A DNA stretch of 64,000 nt, taken from NCBI GenBank assembly GCA_022844565.1, contig JALHLK010000012.1:1-64000 (forward strand). Direction: 5' to 3'. The notes beneath the pieces are model-generated. The model searched no databases and was not told the DNA's origin. It saw nothing but the letters and a program-made list of their open reading frames with translations. The stretch comes from Saprospiraceae bacterium (GTDB lineage: Bacteria; Bacteroidota; Bacteroidia; Chitinophagales; Saprospiraceae). Of the stretch, positions 27,526 to 36,266 are shown piece after piece (position 1 is the stretch's first letter; each line of letters begins with the position of its first letter). The translations under genes were made by a program, and so were the position numbers.

Positions 27526-28887
27526 TTAATTCAATTTGTAATTTAAACCCAAAGAGACACTTGATCCAGACATTTTTACATTGCCATGTCCAATACCATA
27601 AAGAGGGATTTCATAATTTCCACTGATATTAATTTTCATTCTTGTAGTTGCTTTGAATTGGTAACCTGCATTAAAATCAAAAATACTAAAATAATCTTGA
27701 CTATCATTGTTCCCATACCATTTCCTTTTAATATCTGCACCCGGGTCATTTATTTTATAATAGTATGATTCTTTGAGCATAAAAATTGACGATATACCTA
27801 AGCCTGCATAAGGACCACTTTTGTTTTGATTATTGACAAAATATTTTAACCCCATGTTGATATTTAAAATATTGCAAGTTGCATTGGTGTATGAGGGTTT
27901 TATCCCTCTGGTCCAATACCCTTTATATGGCAAATAATCTTCGTATCCTGCTTGATAAACATCTTCAGTATAACTTCCTTGGAGCGTTACAGCCAAATGT
28001 CTCGAAATACCAAAGCCAAGTCCCAAACTATATATATTATCACCATTGCCTAAATTGGTTGCTGGTGTTGCAGTATATCTTCTTCCTGCAGCCAACATTA
28101 GGAATAGTGGTCTTTCATTTTTGTTATTGTTATTACTGTCTGATACTTGTACCTGAGATAATTCTAAATTTTCCGTAAGTCTGTTTTTCCAAATCAATTT
28201 AGGCTTTAAAAATTCTAATTGAGTAAGGTATATCATGTCATTTACCATTTCATTTTTTAAATCAGATGATTCTTTTAATTCAATATCTTTAAGGTTCTTA
28301 TCATCAAATTCGTTTGAGATTGGGGTTTTACTTTTTGTTTTTTCTATATTGACTGTACCTTTATTAAGTTTTTGAGGAAGGCTACTTTGTTTAGCTTTTT
28401 GTTTTGAAGTTATTTCTTTCAATACTTTATCTTTCCCAAAACCAACTTGTGACAATTCATTTTTACTAACTTTTACATTATTTTGTTTGAGCTCTTTACT
28501 ATTATTATTAAAACGATTGGTATCATTAGTCCGATCATTTTTTGTGTTTATAAAAGTTGACTCCTTTTTACTTAACTTCTTTTCGTTTAGTCCGGTAACA
28601 ACTTTACTTTGGTTGGAATTAATTTTTTTTATGCCAATCAATTCTTTTTTTGGACTAATGACATGTTGATTATTACCTCTTGCATTCATAAAAATATAGA
28701 AAGTCCCAAAAAGTATTGTACTTACTCCTATAAGTGTAAACCAAAATATAAATCTTTTTTTCTTCTTTTCTTTGTTTAATAAAATTTCCATCTGAGACCA
28801 TGCATTAGGATCGTATTCAAACTGGCCATCCTCTGTACCTAATTTGAAAATTTTCTCTAATTCATTATCCGTTATTTTTTTGTTCAT
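27526..28887 (-). CDS. Membrane-anchored partner of the ECF sigma with C-terminal barrel-like domain
   Basis: A 453-residue protein. The cytoplasmic N terminus (about 1-42) includes FEYDPNAWSQMEILLNKEKKKKR, a motif seen in Bacteroidota anti-sigma-like proteins. One membrane helix (about 44-66) follows, then a long Lys/Asn/Ser-rich linker, then an outer-membrane barrel-like domain (about 255-453: PLFLMLAAGRRYTATP, LGFGISRHLAVTLQGSYTE, NMGLKYFVNNQNKSGPYAGLGISS, terminal VSLGLNYKLN). The start codon follows the ECF sigma stop within two bases, so the genes are translationally coupled. An anti-sigma role linking the cell surface to transcription is inference. Confidence 0.75.
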   Translation of the reverse strand: MNKKITDNELEKIFKLGTEDGQFEYDPNAWSQMEILLNKEKKKKRFIFWFTLIGVSTILFGTFYIFMNARGNNQHVISPKKELIGIKKINSNQSKVVTGLNEKKLSKKESTFINTKNDRTNDTNRFNNNSKELKQNNVKVSKNELSQVGFGKDKVLKEITSKQKAKQSSLPQKLNKGTVNIEKTKSKTPISNEFDDKNLKDIELKESSDLKNEMVNDMIYLTQLEFLKPKLIWKNRLTENLELSQVQVSDSNNNNKNERPLFLMLAAGRRYTATPATNLGNGDNIYSLGLGFGISRHLAVTLQGSYTEDVYQAGYEDYLPYKGYWTRGIKPSYTNATCNILNINMGLKYFVNNQNKSGPYAGLGISSIFMLKESYYYKINDPGADIKRKWYGNNDSQDYFSIFDFNAGYQFKATTRMKINISGNYEIPLYGIGHGNVKMSGSSVSLGLNYKLN

Positions 28888-28888
28888 T

Positions 28889-29428
28889 TTACACTAAGTT
28901 TTTGCTTGTTAAGATTTCTCTTAATTTTTCTTTTGCTCTTGACAAATTAGATTTAGAAGTACTCACAGTAATGCCAAGCTTAGAAGCAATTTCATCATGG
29001 CTATATCCATCAACAACATAAAGATTAAAGACTGTCCTGTATGCAGTCGTAAGCGATTGCACCATTTCTATTAGCTCATTATAATGCAATTTGTTTAAGA
29101 TAACTTCTGAAACACTAACCTCATAAGCTTGTTCTATTGGAGTCTCAACCTTAAATTTTTTCATTTTTTTAATATAGTTCAATGCTGTATTTATTAAAAT
29201 TGTTTTAAACCAAGGCTTAAAGTCTTGGCTTTGGTCAAACTTTTCTAGATTTTGGAAAACCTTTAGAAAACCTTCGTTAAGGATGGCATGTGCTTCGTCC
29301 TTTTCAGTCACATAGCGATAGACAATACTCATACCATAAGAATAATGGAACTTATAAAATTCATTTTGGGCATTGCGATCATCCTTAATGCATGCTTTGA
29401 TTAATAATATGAAATCTATTTTTTCCAG
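28889..29428 (-). CDS. ECF-type RNA polymerase sigma factor, start unclear
   Basis: An alternative sigma factor with region 2 (YVTEKDEAHAILNEGFLKVFQNLEKFD, FKPWFKTILINTALNYIK) and region 4 (TAYRTVFNLYVVDGYSHDEIASKLGI, STSKSNLSRAKEKLREIL). The first ATG is at 29332 and gives 147 residues, but the same frame upstream encodes LIKACIKDDRNAQNEFYKFHYSYG, which is the usual beginning of region 2.1. That frame is open to a stop at 29495-29497 and has no ATG, GTG or TTG. CTG at 29428 is the best remaining start and was used here; ATA or ATT starts are possible. It is cotranscribed with its membrane partner downstream. Confidence 0.75.
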   Translation of the reverse strand: MEKIDFILLIKACIKDDRNAQNEFYKFHYSYGMSIVYRYVTEKDEAHAILNEGFLKVFQNLEKFDQSQDFKPWFKTILINTALNYIKKMKKFKVETPIEQAYEVSVSEVILNKLHYNELIEMVQSLTTAYRTVFNLYVVDGYSHDEIASKLGITVSTSKSNLSRAKEKLREILTSKNLV

Positions 29429-29541
29429 ACTCTTTTTATTGTTGATGAATTTTATTACAGCGCAAATTAGTAAAAGGATGCTTATATACTTAGATTATTT
29501 CTTTTAAACTCAAATTTTCATGCTGAAAATAGTTAGACGAC

Positions 29542-30300
29542 TCAAATGCCATCGTAAATATCTTGTCTCTTCCACCTTTTATGTGTCCACAACCATAAAT
29601 ACGGATCATTTTTAACATCTTTTTCAAGCAAATTTGCATAGGCTTGCATCAAATTTTGGTGATCATCTATTTTTATAAATTCTACCAAATACTTTCCATC
29701 TTTTTCTTTGACAGATTGATAGAAGACTTCAAACGTGTAACGATTTATTAATTTTTGAGGGCCATCTAAAAAGGAGGTAGGTTTGCCTAAAAAATGGACC
29801 GAAACTGCTGATTGGTGGATACTCGGACTTTGATCAGCAATAAATAAGAAACATGAATTTTGCTCATATTGCTTGATAAATCTTACCACTTCAGACATAG
29901 CGGCTAACTTCATGCCTGTACGTGCGCGTGAGCGAGTGACGAGTTTATTAAAAAACTGATTGGACAATGGCTTGTAGACAGCTATGCAATCACCTTTTAA
30001 AACGGAAGGTAAATTGACACCTACCCATTCCCAATTACTGTAGTGGGTAGCCAATAACATAATTCTTTTACCATTACTCATTTCGTTTTGTATCGTTGCT
30101 AAGTTTTCATAAACCACCCTTGATTGAATTTTTGAAGAGGAGGCTATAAAACTATAAATGGATGTGAGTAGGTTTTTTGAGAAATGATGGTAATATTTAT
30201 TCAAATCAAGGTTTAATCCTATATAGTTGATATTTTTTTTGACAATCATAAGTCTGTAACCAAAAATATACCTTAGTATCATTAATAGAAGTTTTGTCAT
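29542..30300 (-). CDS. LpxL/HtrB-family lipid acyltransferase
   Basis: A 252-residue membrane-associated acyltransferase of the lysophospholipid/lipid A acyltransferase group, which adds a secondary fatty acid to lipid A or a related lipid. The catalytic HX4E motif is present as HYSNWE (His86, Glu91). The later GMKLAAMSEVVRFIKQYEQNSCFLFIADQSP and VHFLGKPTSFLDGPQKL match the family, and the C-terminal YLWLWTHKRWK is the typical WxHxRWK signature. It starts 15 bp after the pseudouridine synthase gene and is probably cotranscribed with it. The acceptor lipid cannot be told from sequence. Confidence 0.88.
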   Translation of the reverse strand: MTKLLLMILRYIFGYRLMIVKKNINYIGLNLDLNKYYHHFSKNLLTSIYSFIASSSKIQSRVVYENLATIQNEMSNGKRIMLLATHYSNWEWVGVNLPSVLKGDCIAVYKPLSNQFFNKLVTRSRARTGMKLAAMSEVVRFIKQYEQNSCFLFIADQSPSIHQSAVSVHFLGKPTSFLDGPQKLINRYTFEVFYQSVKEKDGKYLVEFIKIDDHQNLMQAYANLLEKDVKNDPYLWLWTHKRWKRQDIYDGI

Positions 30301-30314
30301 AAAGTATCCTATGG

Positions 30315-31007
30315 TTAAAATGTATTGTGAAAAGATAAGAGGCTCATCATCCTTTTAAATTCATCAAATAGAGGGGCTTGAACTGTAATTTCTTGATCTG
30401 TATGTGGGTGAGTAAACGTTAAAGAGCGAGCATGGAGTAGCATCTCTAGATAGTTAAATTGTTCGAGAAACAATCTATTTTGCTTGTTGCATCCATGGGG
30501 CCTGTCTCCAATGATGGGATGAAATATGTGCGACATATGTTTTCTCAATTGGTGTTGCCTACCTTGGACGGGACTCAATTCTACAAGGCTGTACCTCGAT
30601 GTAGAATGTTTTCCCGCGGCTATGGGTACTTCCGTGTGTTGTAGCGTTTTAAATTTTGTAACTGCACTCTGCTTCGTACCGCGATCATTAATGAGGTCGT
30701 AATCTATTTCTGATTCGTCAGGTGTATATCCTCGCACGATGGCCACGTATTTTTTACCAACCCTGCCCTCTGCAAAATCATCATTGAGTATTCTCTGTGT
30801 TTTTTCATCCAAAGCAAAAAGCAGAACACCCGAAGTTTTGCGATCTATTCGATGTACTGGATACACATATTGACCAATCTGGTCGCGCAAATTAGGCATA
30901 ACCAATGTCTCGGCTTGATAGTCTAATTTGGTCCGATGGACAAAATACCCATATGGTTTGTTGATAGCAATCAGGTGTTCATCTTGGTATAAAATGTCAA
31001 AAATCAT
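30315..31007 (-). CDS. truC: RluA-family pseudouridine synthase, TruC-like
   Basis: A 230-residue RNA modification enzyme. The RluA/TruC core is seen as ILYQDEHLIAINKPYGYFVHRT, the catalytic HRIDRKTSGVLLFAL (Asp55), and VELSPVQGRQHQLRKHMSHIFHPIIGDRPHG. No S4 domain precedes it, which, with the length, fits TruC (U65 of tRNA) better than RluC/D. The assignment to TruC rather than another short RluA member is moderately sure. Confidence 0.85.
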   Translation of the reverse strand: MIFDILYQDEHLIAINKPYGYFVHRTKLDYQAETLVMPNLRDQIGQYVYPVHRIDRKTSGVLLFALDEKTQRILNDDFAEGRVGKKYVAIVRGYTPDESEIDYDLINDRGTKQSAVTKFKTLQHTEVPIAAGKHSTSRYSLVELSPVQGRQHQLRKHMSHIFHPIIGDRPHGCNKQNRLFLEQFNYLEMLLHARSLTFTHPHTDQEITVQAPLFDEFKRMMSLLSFHNTF

Positions 31008-31115
31008 TTTTTTAATTTTTTTTTTGCCTCACAGGCAACGAAAGAACACAAAGATGACTCTTTATAGTAAATCGTTTTTAAATTAACGAAATAATTTTTT
31101 AGCACAGAAATTAAG

Positions 31116-31154
31116 ACGGAGCTGATTATAAAGATAGTTAGCTCCGTTTTTTTT
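31116..31154 (+). terminator. Terminator-like hairpin
   Basis: ACGGAGCT (31116-31123) pairs with AGCTCCGT (31140-31147), followed by eight T on the plus strand. No plus-strand gene precedes it, so it may be a relic, or it may act weakly in the other direction after the antitoxin gene. Confidence 0.4.
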
Positions 31155-31233
31155 AAATGTAAAGGTGTAAGTTAGTTAAATTTTTAAATTACAAACTAGC
31201 ATATTCTTTACCAAGTTTTTAGGCCTTGTGAAT

Positions 31234-31461
31234 CTAATACTTTCTATTTCGATCTCTTTCTATTGCTTCTTCAAGTCTAAGTCTATTTTGTTTTGAAGAA
31301 AGTAAGTATAAGGTTTCTTTCCAAGCATTGTATTCTTTCAATGGAAGCAATACTACATTATTTTCACCTCTGTTGACGATGACGGTCTCTTGATCATCAA
31401 TCACAGTATCCAATACTTTTTTTAGATTAGTTTTAAAGCGTTTATAGTTTAATACCTTCAT
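31234..31461 (-). CDS. Phd/YefM-type antitoxin, no toxin gene seen
   Basis: A 75-residue protein with the Phd/YefM N-terminal fold: YKRFKTNLKKVLDTVIDDQETVIVNRGENNVVLLPLKEYNAWKETLYLL, followed by a charged C terminus (RLRLEEAIERDRNRKY) of the type that binds a toxin. In type II systems the toxin (YoeB/RelE or Doc) usually follows. Here the next 220 bp on the same strand have no open frame longer than about 20 codons, so the toxin is lost or encoded elsewhere. A TACCTTTA -7-like box lies just upstream (about 31483-31490). Confidence 0.8.
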   Translation of the reverse strand: MKVLNYKRFKTNLKKVLDTVIDDQETVIVNRGENNVVLLPLKEYNAWKETLYLLSSKQNRLRLEEAIERDRNRKY

Positions 31462-31545
31462 TATTCTTAATTTAGTATTTATAAAGGTACAGAATAATTT
31501 TGAAATTCGAACTATAGTTTTTTAGAACATAAAATAAGACACTAA

Positions 31546-32262
31546 ATTAATCAGCGGGAACCACCACTCGAGTTTTTCCCGCAGATTTTCACAGATCAAA
31601 AAAACGCAGATTTTCGCAGATTGCATTGTACCAAGTTTAAAAAAATCAGCATAAATCAGCGGGAAGCCTTTAGTGTAAAAGGAAACCTAACTTGCAAATC
31701 TATCCAGAATTTTTTTTCGTAGATCAATTAAAAAAAATCAGCGTAAATCAGCGGGAACCCCATTTGTAAAAGGAAACAAAACTTGCTTATCTATACAGCA
31801 TTTTTTTGCGTAGATCCATCAAAAAAAATCTGCGGAAATCTGCGGGAAACCATCACTCGAGTATTTTCCCGCAGATATTCGCAGATCAAAAACACGCAGA
31901 TTTTCGCAGATTACATTGTACCAAGTTTGAAAATTTCACTAATGAAAAATCAGCGTAAATCAGCGGGAAACCCTTAGTGTAAATGGAAACATAATCTACA
32001 TAACTATCCAGCATTTTTTTTCGTAGATTAATAAAAAAAATCAACGTAAATCAGGGGGAAACTATCACTCGAGTAATTCTCCCGCAGATTTTCGCAGATT
32101 ACATTGTACCAAGTTTGAAAATTTCATAATGAAAAATCAGGATGAATCAGCGGGAAACCATCACTCGAGTATTTTCCCGCAGATTTTCGCAGATTGCATT
32201 ATACCAAGTTTAAGAAGTACACAAATGTAAAAATCAGTATAAATCAGTGGGAAGCCATCAGC
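31546..32262. repeat. REP-like repeat cluster, left block
   Basis: Two unit types alternate. Type A contains ATCAGCGGGAAACC, a palindrome ACTCGAGT, TTTTCCCGCAGATTTTCGC and GTACCAAGTTT; the GCGGGAAA / TTTCCCGC arms make a hairpin around the palindrome. Type B contains GTAAAAGGAAAC, TATCCAGCATTTTTTTTCG and TAGATCAAT. At least four A units and three B units are visible. There are no coding frames. Confidence 0.9.
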
Positions 32263-32273
32263 CAACATTAAGT

Positions 32274-32651
32274 TTATAAGCCATTTACTTTCCTTACGAT
32301 ATTGTCCGAAATTATGTCTGAGTTGAAGTTAACTAAAATACCCAACTTTAATCCTGATAATTTTAAATAAGTGAGTACTTGCTTATGATGTACATCCATT
32401 AATGCATCAACTGATTTGACTTCCACTATCACTTTATTTTCTACTACAATATCAATTCTATAGCCTACATCGATATTTACACTTTCATAAATCATAGGCA
32501 AACCCACCTGATTCTGAATTTTTAAATTTTCTTTTTTAAGTTCATAACTAAGTGCAGCTTCATAGGCACTTTCTAATAATCCAGGTCCAAGATTATTGTA
32601 GACATTAAAAATGGCTGATCTAATTTTATAAGATATCTCATTCTCATTCAT
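32274..32651 (-). CDS. GxxExxY protein (PDDEXK-like fold)
   Basis: A 125-residue protein of the GxxExxY family (PF13366). The name motif is present as GLLESAY, and a PD-(D/E)xK nuclease-like core follows: GYRIDIVVENKVIVEVKSVDAL, then a helix DVHHKQVLTYLKLSGLKLGILVNFN. ATG at 32651 was preferred to a TTG nine bases upstream. No nuclease activity is established for the family. The gene is enclosed on both sides by the REP-like repeat cluster, with about 10 bp to the left block and 65 bp to the right block, which suggests it travels or evolves with the repeats. Confidence 0.88.
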   Translation of the reverse strand: MNENEISYKIRSAIFNVYNNLGPGLLESAYEAALSYELKKENLKIQNQVGLPMIYESVNIDVGYRIDIVVENKVIVEVKSVDALMDVHHKQVLTYLKLSGLKLGILVNFNSDIISDNIVRKVNGL

Positions 32652-32716
32652 AAATTCCAATTTAAAATATCCTGCTAAATTACAATATTACATATAAATT
32701 TTTATAGATATTCTAT

Positions 32717-33040
32717 TAAATCAGCGGGAACTATCACGCGTATTTCTCCCGCAGATTTTCGCAGATCAAAACATGCAGATTTTCGCAGATTGAATTGTAC
32801 TACATTTAAAAATTTCACCTATGAAAAATCAGCGGAAATCAGCGGGAACCCTCATTTGTAAAAGGAATCAAAACTTGCTTATCTATCCAGCATTTTTTTT
32901 CGTAGATCAGTCAAAAAAATCTGCGTAAATCAGCGGGAAACCATCACTCGATTAATTCTCCCGCAGATTTTCGCTGATTGAAACTCGCAGATTTTCGCAG
33001 ATTGCATTTTACCAAGTTTAAAAATTTCACTAATGAAACC
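32717..33040. repeat. REP-like repeat cluster, right block
   Basis: Two A units separated by one B unit of the same families as the left block (ATCAGCGGGAA, CCCGCAGATTTTCGC, TATCCAGCATTTTTT). The orientation is the same as in the left block. Confidence 0.88.
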
Positions 33041-33118
33041 CGTAGTTCCGCAATTCCCCCCTAACCAATATCACCCCTCTCCCTAACCTACATCACCTCC
33101 CTCCAATCTTCTATATCT

Positions 33119-33126
33119 TACTTTTG
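33119..33126 (+). promoter_or_regulatory. Putative -7 box (TACTTTTG) of the ccoI operon
   Basis: TACTTTTG matches TAnnTTTG and lies 23 bases before the ATG of the small membrane protein at 33150. No -33 TTG is evident; the upstream region is C-rich and unlike its surroundings. Confidence 0.45.
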
Positions 33127-33149
33127 CCCCTAACTAAAATCAATTTATC

Positions 33150-33263
33150 ATGAAATCTAAACAAATTGCACCCAACACGTACACACTTGTGAGCTTCCTA
33201 ATGCTATTTGTGGTGTTTATAGTAGCTTGTATCGCATTATATTTTGGATTTACCAACGCTTAA
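33150..33263 (+). CDS. Small single-pass membrane protein (37 aa)
   Basis: A 37-codon frame starting ATG 23 bases after a -7 box and ending 21 bases before the copper ATPase start. It has a short polar N terminus (MKSKQIAPNTYT) and one hydrophobic helix (LVSFLMLFVVFIVACIALYF). Its position makes it the first gene of the ccoI operon. Very small membrane subunits are common in oxidase-maturation clusters, but I do not recognise this one. A coding function is supported by composition and position only. Confidence 0.5.
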   Translation: MKSKQIAPNTYTLVSFLMLFVVFIVACIALYFGFTNA

Positions 33264-33284
33264 TAGCACTATTTGACATAATTT

Positions 33285-35681
33285 ATGATCGAAAACGAAA
33301 TCAAAGTAAGTATACAAGAGACCACATGCGAACATTGTGGAGACCCTTGTAAGAGTGACACGATCATCCGCGATGACAAATCATTTTGCTGTCAAGGGTG
33401 TAGTATTGTGTATACCATGCTCCATGACAATGGAATGGGTGATTACTATAATTTGGCAGTACAGCCCGGCATCAACAAAAAGTCGGATGCTATATTGAAT
33501 TTTGATTTTTTGGAAGATCAAAAAGTGTTGGAAAAGTTGCTTAAGTTTAGAGATAATCATATCGCGATTGTTAGTCTAAATTTACCGCAAATACACTGTT
33601 CTGCGTGTGTGTGGTTGCTTGAAAATCTGCATAAAATTGATCAAGGGATAATGCAGACGAGGGTTGATTTTTTAAAACAGACTGCTACCATCAAGTATAA
33701 TGAGGAGGCAACAAGCTTAAAGCAAATAGCCATTTTACTTACAAAAATCGGATACGAACCCGCCTTTACACTCGAAGGCAACGAATCAGAGGGTAAGAAA
33801 AAAGTAGATAAGGCTCCATTGTATAAATTGGGTGTTGCAGGTTTTGCTTTTGGTAATATCATGTTACTCAGTTTTCCAGAATACTTGGGATTTACAGGAG
33901 CTGCCAAGGTATTTTGGTTGGGATATATCAATATTCTGTTGGCAATACCCGTCTTGTTTTATGCCGGTAAGGATTATCTGGTAAGTGCGTGGAAAAGTCT
34001 CAAAAATGGTCAGTTAAACCTCGATGTACCCGTGGCCATAGGTATGATCACCCTTTTTGTAAGAAGTGTTATTGAGATTTTATACCTCAATGGAGAGGGG
34101 TATTTAGATAGTCTAGCCGGTTTTGTATTTTTCTTGTTGATTGGCAAGTGGTATCAGACATTTACATATCATTCTATTAGTTTTGATAGAAATTATACTT
34201 CCTATTTTCCCATCAATGCTACTTTAAAAAAAGATAACAACTGGGTGCCGGTCAGATTAGATCAAGCGCAGGCAGGAGATACGGTTTTGGTAAAAAATCA
34301 AGAGATTATACCAGGCGATGGAGTTTTGATCAATGGAAAAGCTTCACTCGACTACAGTTTTGTATCAGGAGAGGCGGATTTGATATCAAAAAAAATTGGT
34401 GACAAGGTATTTGCAGGCGGTAAACAAGTAGGCGGTAATATCGAAATTGCTCTTTCAAAGAATATAGCACAATCGGATCTGGTTAAACTTTGGGAAAATG
34501 ATATTTTCAGAAAAGATGATAATGATTTTTTCAAAGGTGTGATCAATAAAGTTTCCAAATATTTTACCATCAATGTTTTGTGGATTGCAGCGGCTACCCT
34601 CCTATATTGGCTCAATCGCGACACTTTAATGGCATTTGAGACCTTCACTGCTGTCTTGATTGTGGCTTGTCCTTGCGCATTGGCATTGGCGGTACCATTT
34701 ACCTATGGCAATATATTAAGGATACTCTCGGCCAAACATTTTTACATCAAAAATGTGCATACCATTGAGAAAATACAGTCTGCCACTCATATTATATTTG
34801 ATAAAACGGGTACACTCACTGATACTAAAAATATTTTAGTGACATACAAGGGTAAACAATTAGATACCAAAACACTCGAATTGATATCTGGCACTTGTCT
34901 TCAATCCAATCACCCGCTCTCCAAGGCCATTTATGAGCACCTCAACATCAAAACCAATATGGCTGCCAATTATTTTGAAGAATATGTGGGTAAAGGGATA
35001 GAAGCTCATTTTGGCGAAGATACCATCAGGATGGGGTCTCCTGAGTTTATTCTTGGTGCAAAATCTGAAAACTTGAGTACCGTAGTTTTGTTGGAAATTA
35101 ATGAAGCGTATCAAGGGTCATTTACTTTTGAGCAACCTTTTAGATTGGGTATGGAAGAAGTCATCAAACAAATTGCAACAGACTACCAAGTCACCATTTT
35201 GTCAGGTGATAATGAAAAAGATAAAAAACGATTAACAGATATTTTTGGAAAGAGTATCCATCTTGAATTTAATAAATCGCCATCTGATAAATTGACTTTT
35301 GTCAAAAACCTCCAAAATCAAGGTCAAAAAGTGATGATGATCGGTGACGGATTGAATGATGCTGGTGCACTAAAACAAAGTGATGCGGGAATCGTCATAG
35401 CTGATGAAGGCAACAATTTCTCACCCGCGTGTGAGGGTGTCCTTGCCGCCTCAGAGTTTAAAAATTTGATGAAGTATATCACCTATTTGTCAAATGCTAA
35501 ATACCTCATATACGGGGCAATGATCCTCGCGGTTGCTTATAACTTCACAGGATTATTCTTTGCAGTATCGGGACAATTATCGCCTGTTATCGCTGCAGTT
35601 TTGATGCCTTTAAGTTCGATTACGGTGATTGTTTATGGTTTGTTGTCAAGTAAATTGGCAAGTTTGAAAATTTTGGATTAA
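33285..35681 (+). CDS. ccoI: CcoI/FixI-type copper-exporting P1B ATPase
   Basis: A 798-residue heavy-metal P-type ATPase. An N-terminal cysteine cluster (TCEHCGDPCKSD...FCCQGCSIVY, residues 14-44) of the type found in CcoI-like pumps precedes an HMA-like domain with CSAC (105-108). Membrane helices follow, then the actuator (SGEAD instead of TGES), the metal site CPC (462-464), the phosphorylation motif DKTGTLTD (Asp506), the HP dipeptide (SNHPLSKAI) and GDGLNDAGAL. Such pumps supply copper for cbb3-type oxidase assembly. The oxidase genes are not in this window, so the role rests on family resemblance. It is cotranscribed with a small membrane gene before it and an HMA gene after it. Confidence 0.9.
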   Translation: MIENEIKVSIQETTCEHCGDPCKSDTIIRDDKSFCCQGCSIVYTMLHDNGMGDYYNLAVQPGINKKSDAILNFDFLEDQKVLEKLLKFRDNHIAIVSLNLPQIHCSACVWLLENLHKIDQGIMQTRVDFLKQTATIKYNEEATSLKQIAILLTKIGYEPAFTLEGNESEGKKKVDKAPLYKLGVAGFAFGNIMLLSFPEYLGFTGAAKVFWLGYINILLAIPVLFYAGKDYLVSAWKSLKNGQLNLDVPVAIGMITLFVRSVIEILYLNGEGYLDSLAGFVFFLLIGKWYQTFTYHSISFDRNYTSYFPINATLKKDNNWVPVRLDQAQAGDTVLVKNQEIIPGDGVLINGKASLDYSFVSGEADLISKKIGDKVFAGGKQVGGNIEIALSKNIAQSDLVKLWENDIFRKDDNDFFKGVINKVSKYFTINVLWIAAATLLYWLNRDTLMAFETFTAVLIVACPCALALAVPFTYGNILRILSAKHFYIKNVHTIEKIQSATHIIFDKTGTLTDTKNILVTYKGKQLDTKTLELISGTCLQSNHPLSKAIYEHLNIKTNMAANYFEEYVGKGIEAHFGEDTIRMGSPEFILGAKSENLSTVVLLEINEAYQGSFTFEQPFRLGMEEVIKQIATDYQVTILSGDNEKDKKRLTDIFGKSIHLEFNKSPSDKLTFVKNLQNQGQKVMMIGDGLNDAGALKQSDAGIVIADEGNNFSPACEGVLAASEFKNLMKYITYLSNAKYLIYGAMILAVAYNFTGLFFAVSGQLSPVIAAVLMPLSSITVIVYGLLSSKLASLKILD

Positions 35682-35690
35682 CTTTGTACT

Positions 35691-35954
35691 ATGGAAAGAA
35701 TAGTAAAACTCGAAAATATAAAATGCCAAGGTTGTGGCAATAGTATCAAAAATGCTGTTTTAAAAAATGAGCATGTACAATTAGTAGATCTCAATATCGC
35801 AGAAGGTGCACTTACGTTGAATGGCGATGATCAGTATATAGACCAAGTCTTGACCAAGCTAGAAAGTCTAGGGTACCCCGAAGTGGGCAAAGGAAACTTC
35901 ATTGATGCAGCAAAGTCTTATGTATCGTGTATGATTGGAAGGATGGATAGTTAA
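35691..35954 (+). CDS. Heavy-metal-associated (HMA) domain protein
   Basis: An 87-residue soluble protein with a complete ferredoxin-like HMA pattern: RIVKLENIKCQGCGNSIKNAVLK, where CQGC is the metal-binding CxxC, followed by VDLNIAEGALTLNGDDQYIDQVLTKLESLGYPEVG. It starts 9 bp after the ATPase stop, so it is likely a copper chaperone for that pump. A TAACTTTG box overlaps the ATPase stop codon (35679-35686) and could give extra transcription, but it is only 5 bp from the ATG. Confidence 0.85.
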   Translation: MERIVKLENIKCQGCGNSIKNAVLKNEHVQLVDLNIAEGALTLNGDDQYIDQVLTKLESLGYPEVGKGNFIDAAKSYVSCMIGRMDS

Positions 35955-36266
35955 GATGAAAAAATTAGTGTTATTTCTAAATTTTTGTTTTAGATTTAAC
36001 ATTAATAATATGTAAATAATGCATATGTATATTTAACATACAATAAATATACTGTATGGACATTCTAAAAATTATAGGTCCTCTATAATTACAAAAATTT
36101 GTAGTTTTCAAACGGAAAGAAAAGAATTTGTTAATAAATAATCTTTAAAATGTTACTTATAATAATATTTAATTAACTTATTTAGCAGCGAATTTCAATC
36201 AAATGGAGTTTTAGAACATATTAATTGGGAAATATTTTATAATTTATTAACAAAAAAATAGTAAGG
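35955..36266. other. Intergenic region upstream of second SusC
   Basis: About 310 bp of AT-rich sequence with no gene. It should hold the SusC/SusD promoter. TTTG (about 36127) followed 23 bases later by TACTTATA is the best but weak candidate. Confidence 0.4.

Noticed and set aside
31546-33040. CRISPR array
   Set aside because: Repeats are long, of two kinds and partly merged, with no uniform unique spacers and no cas genes.
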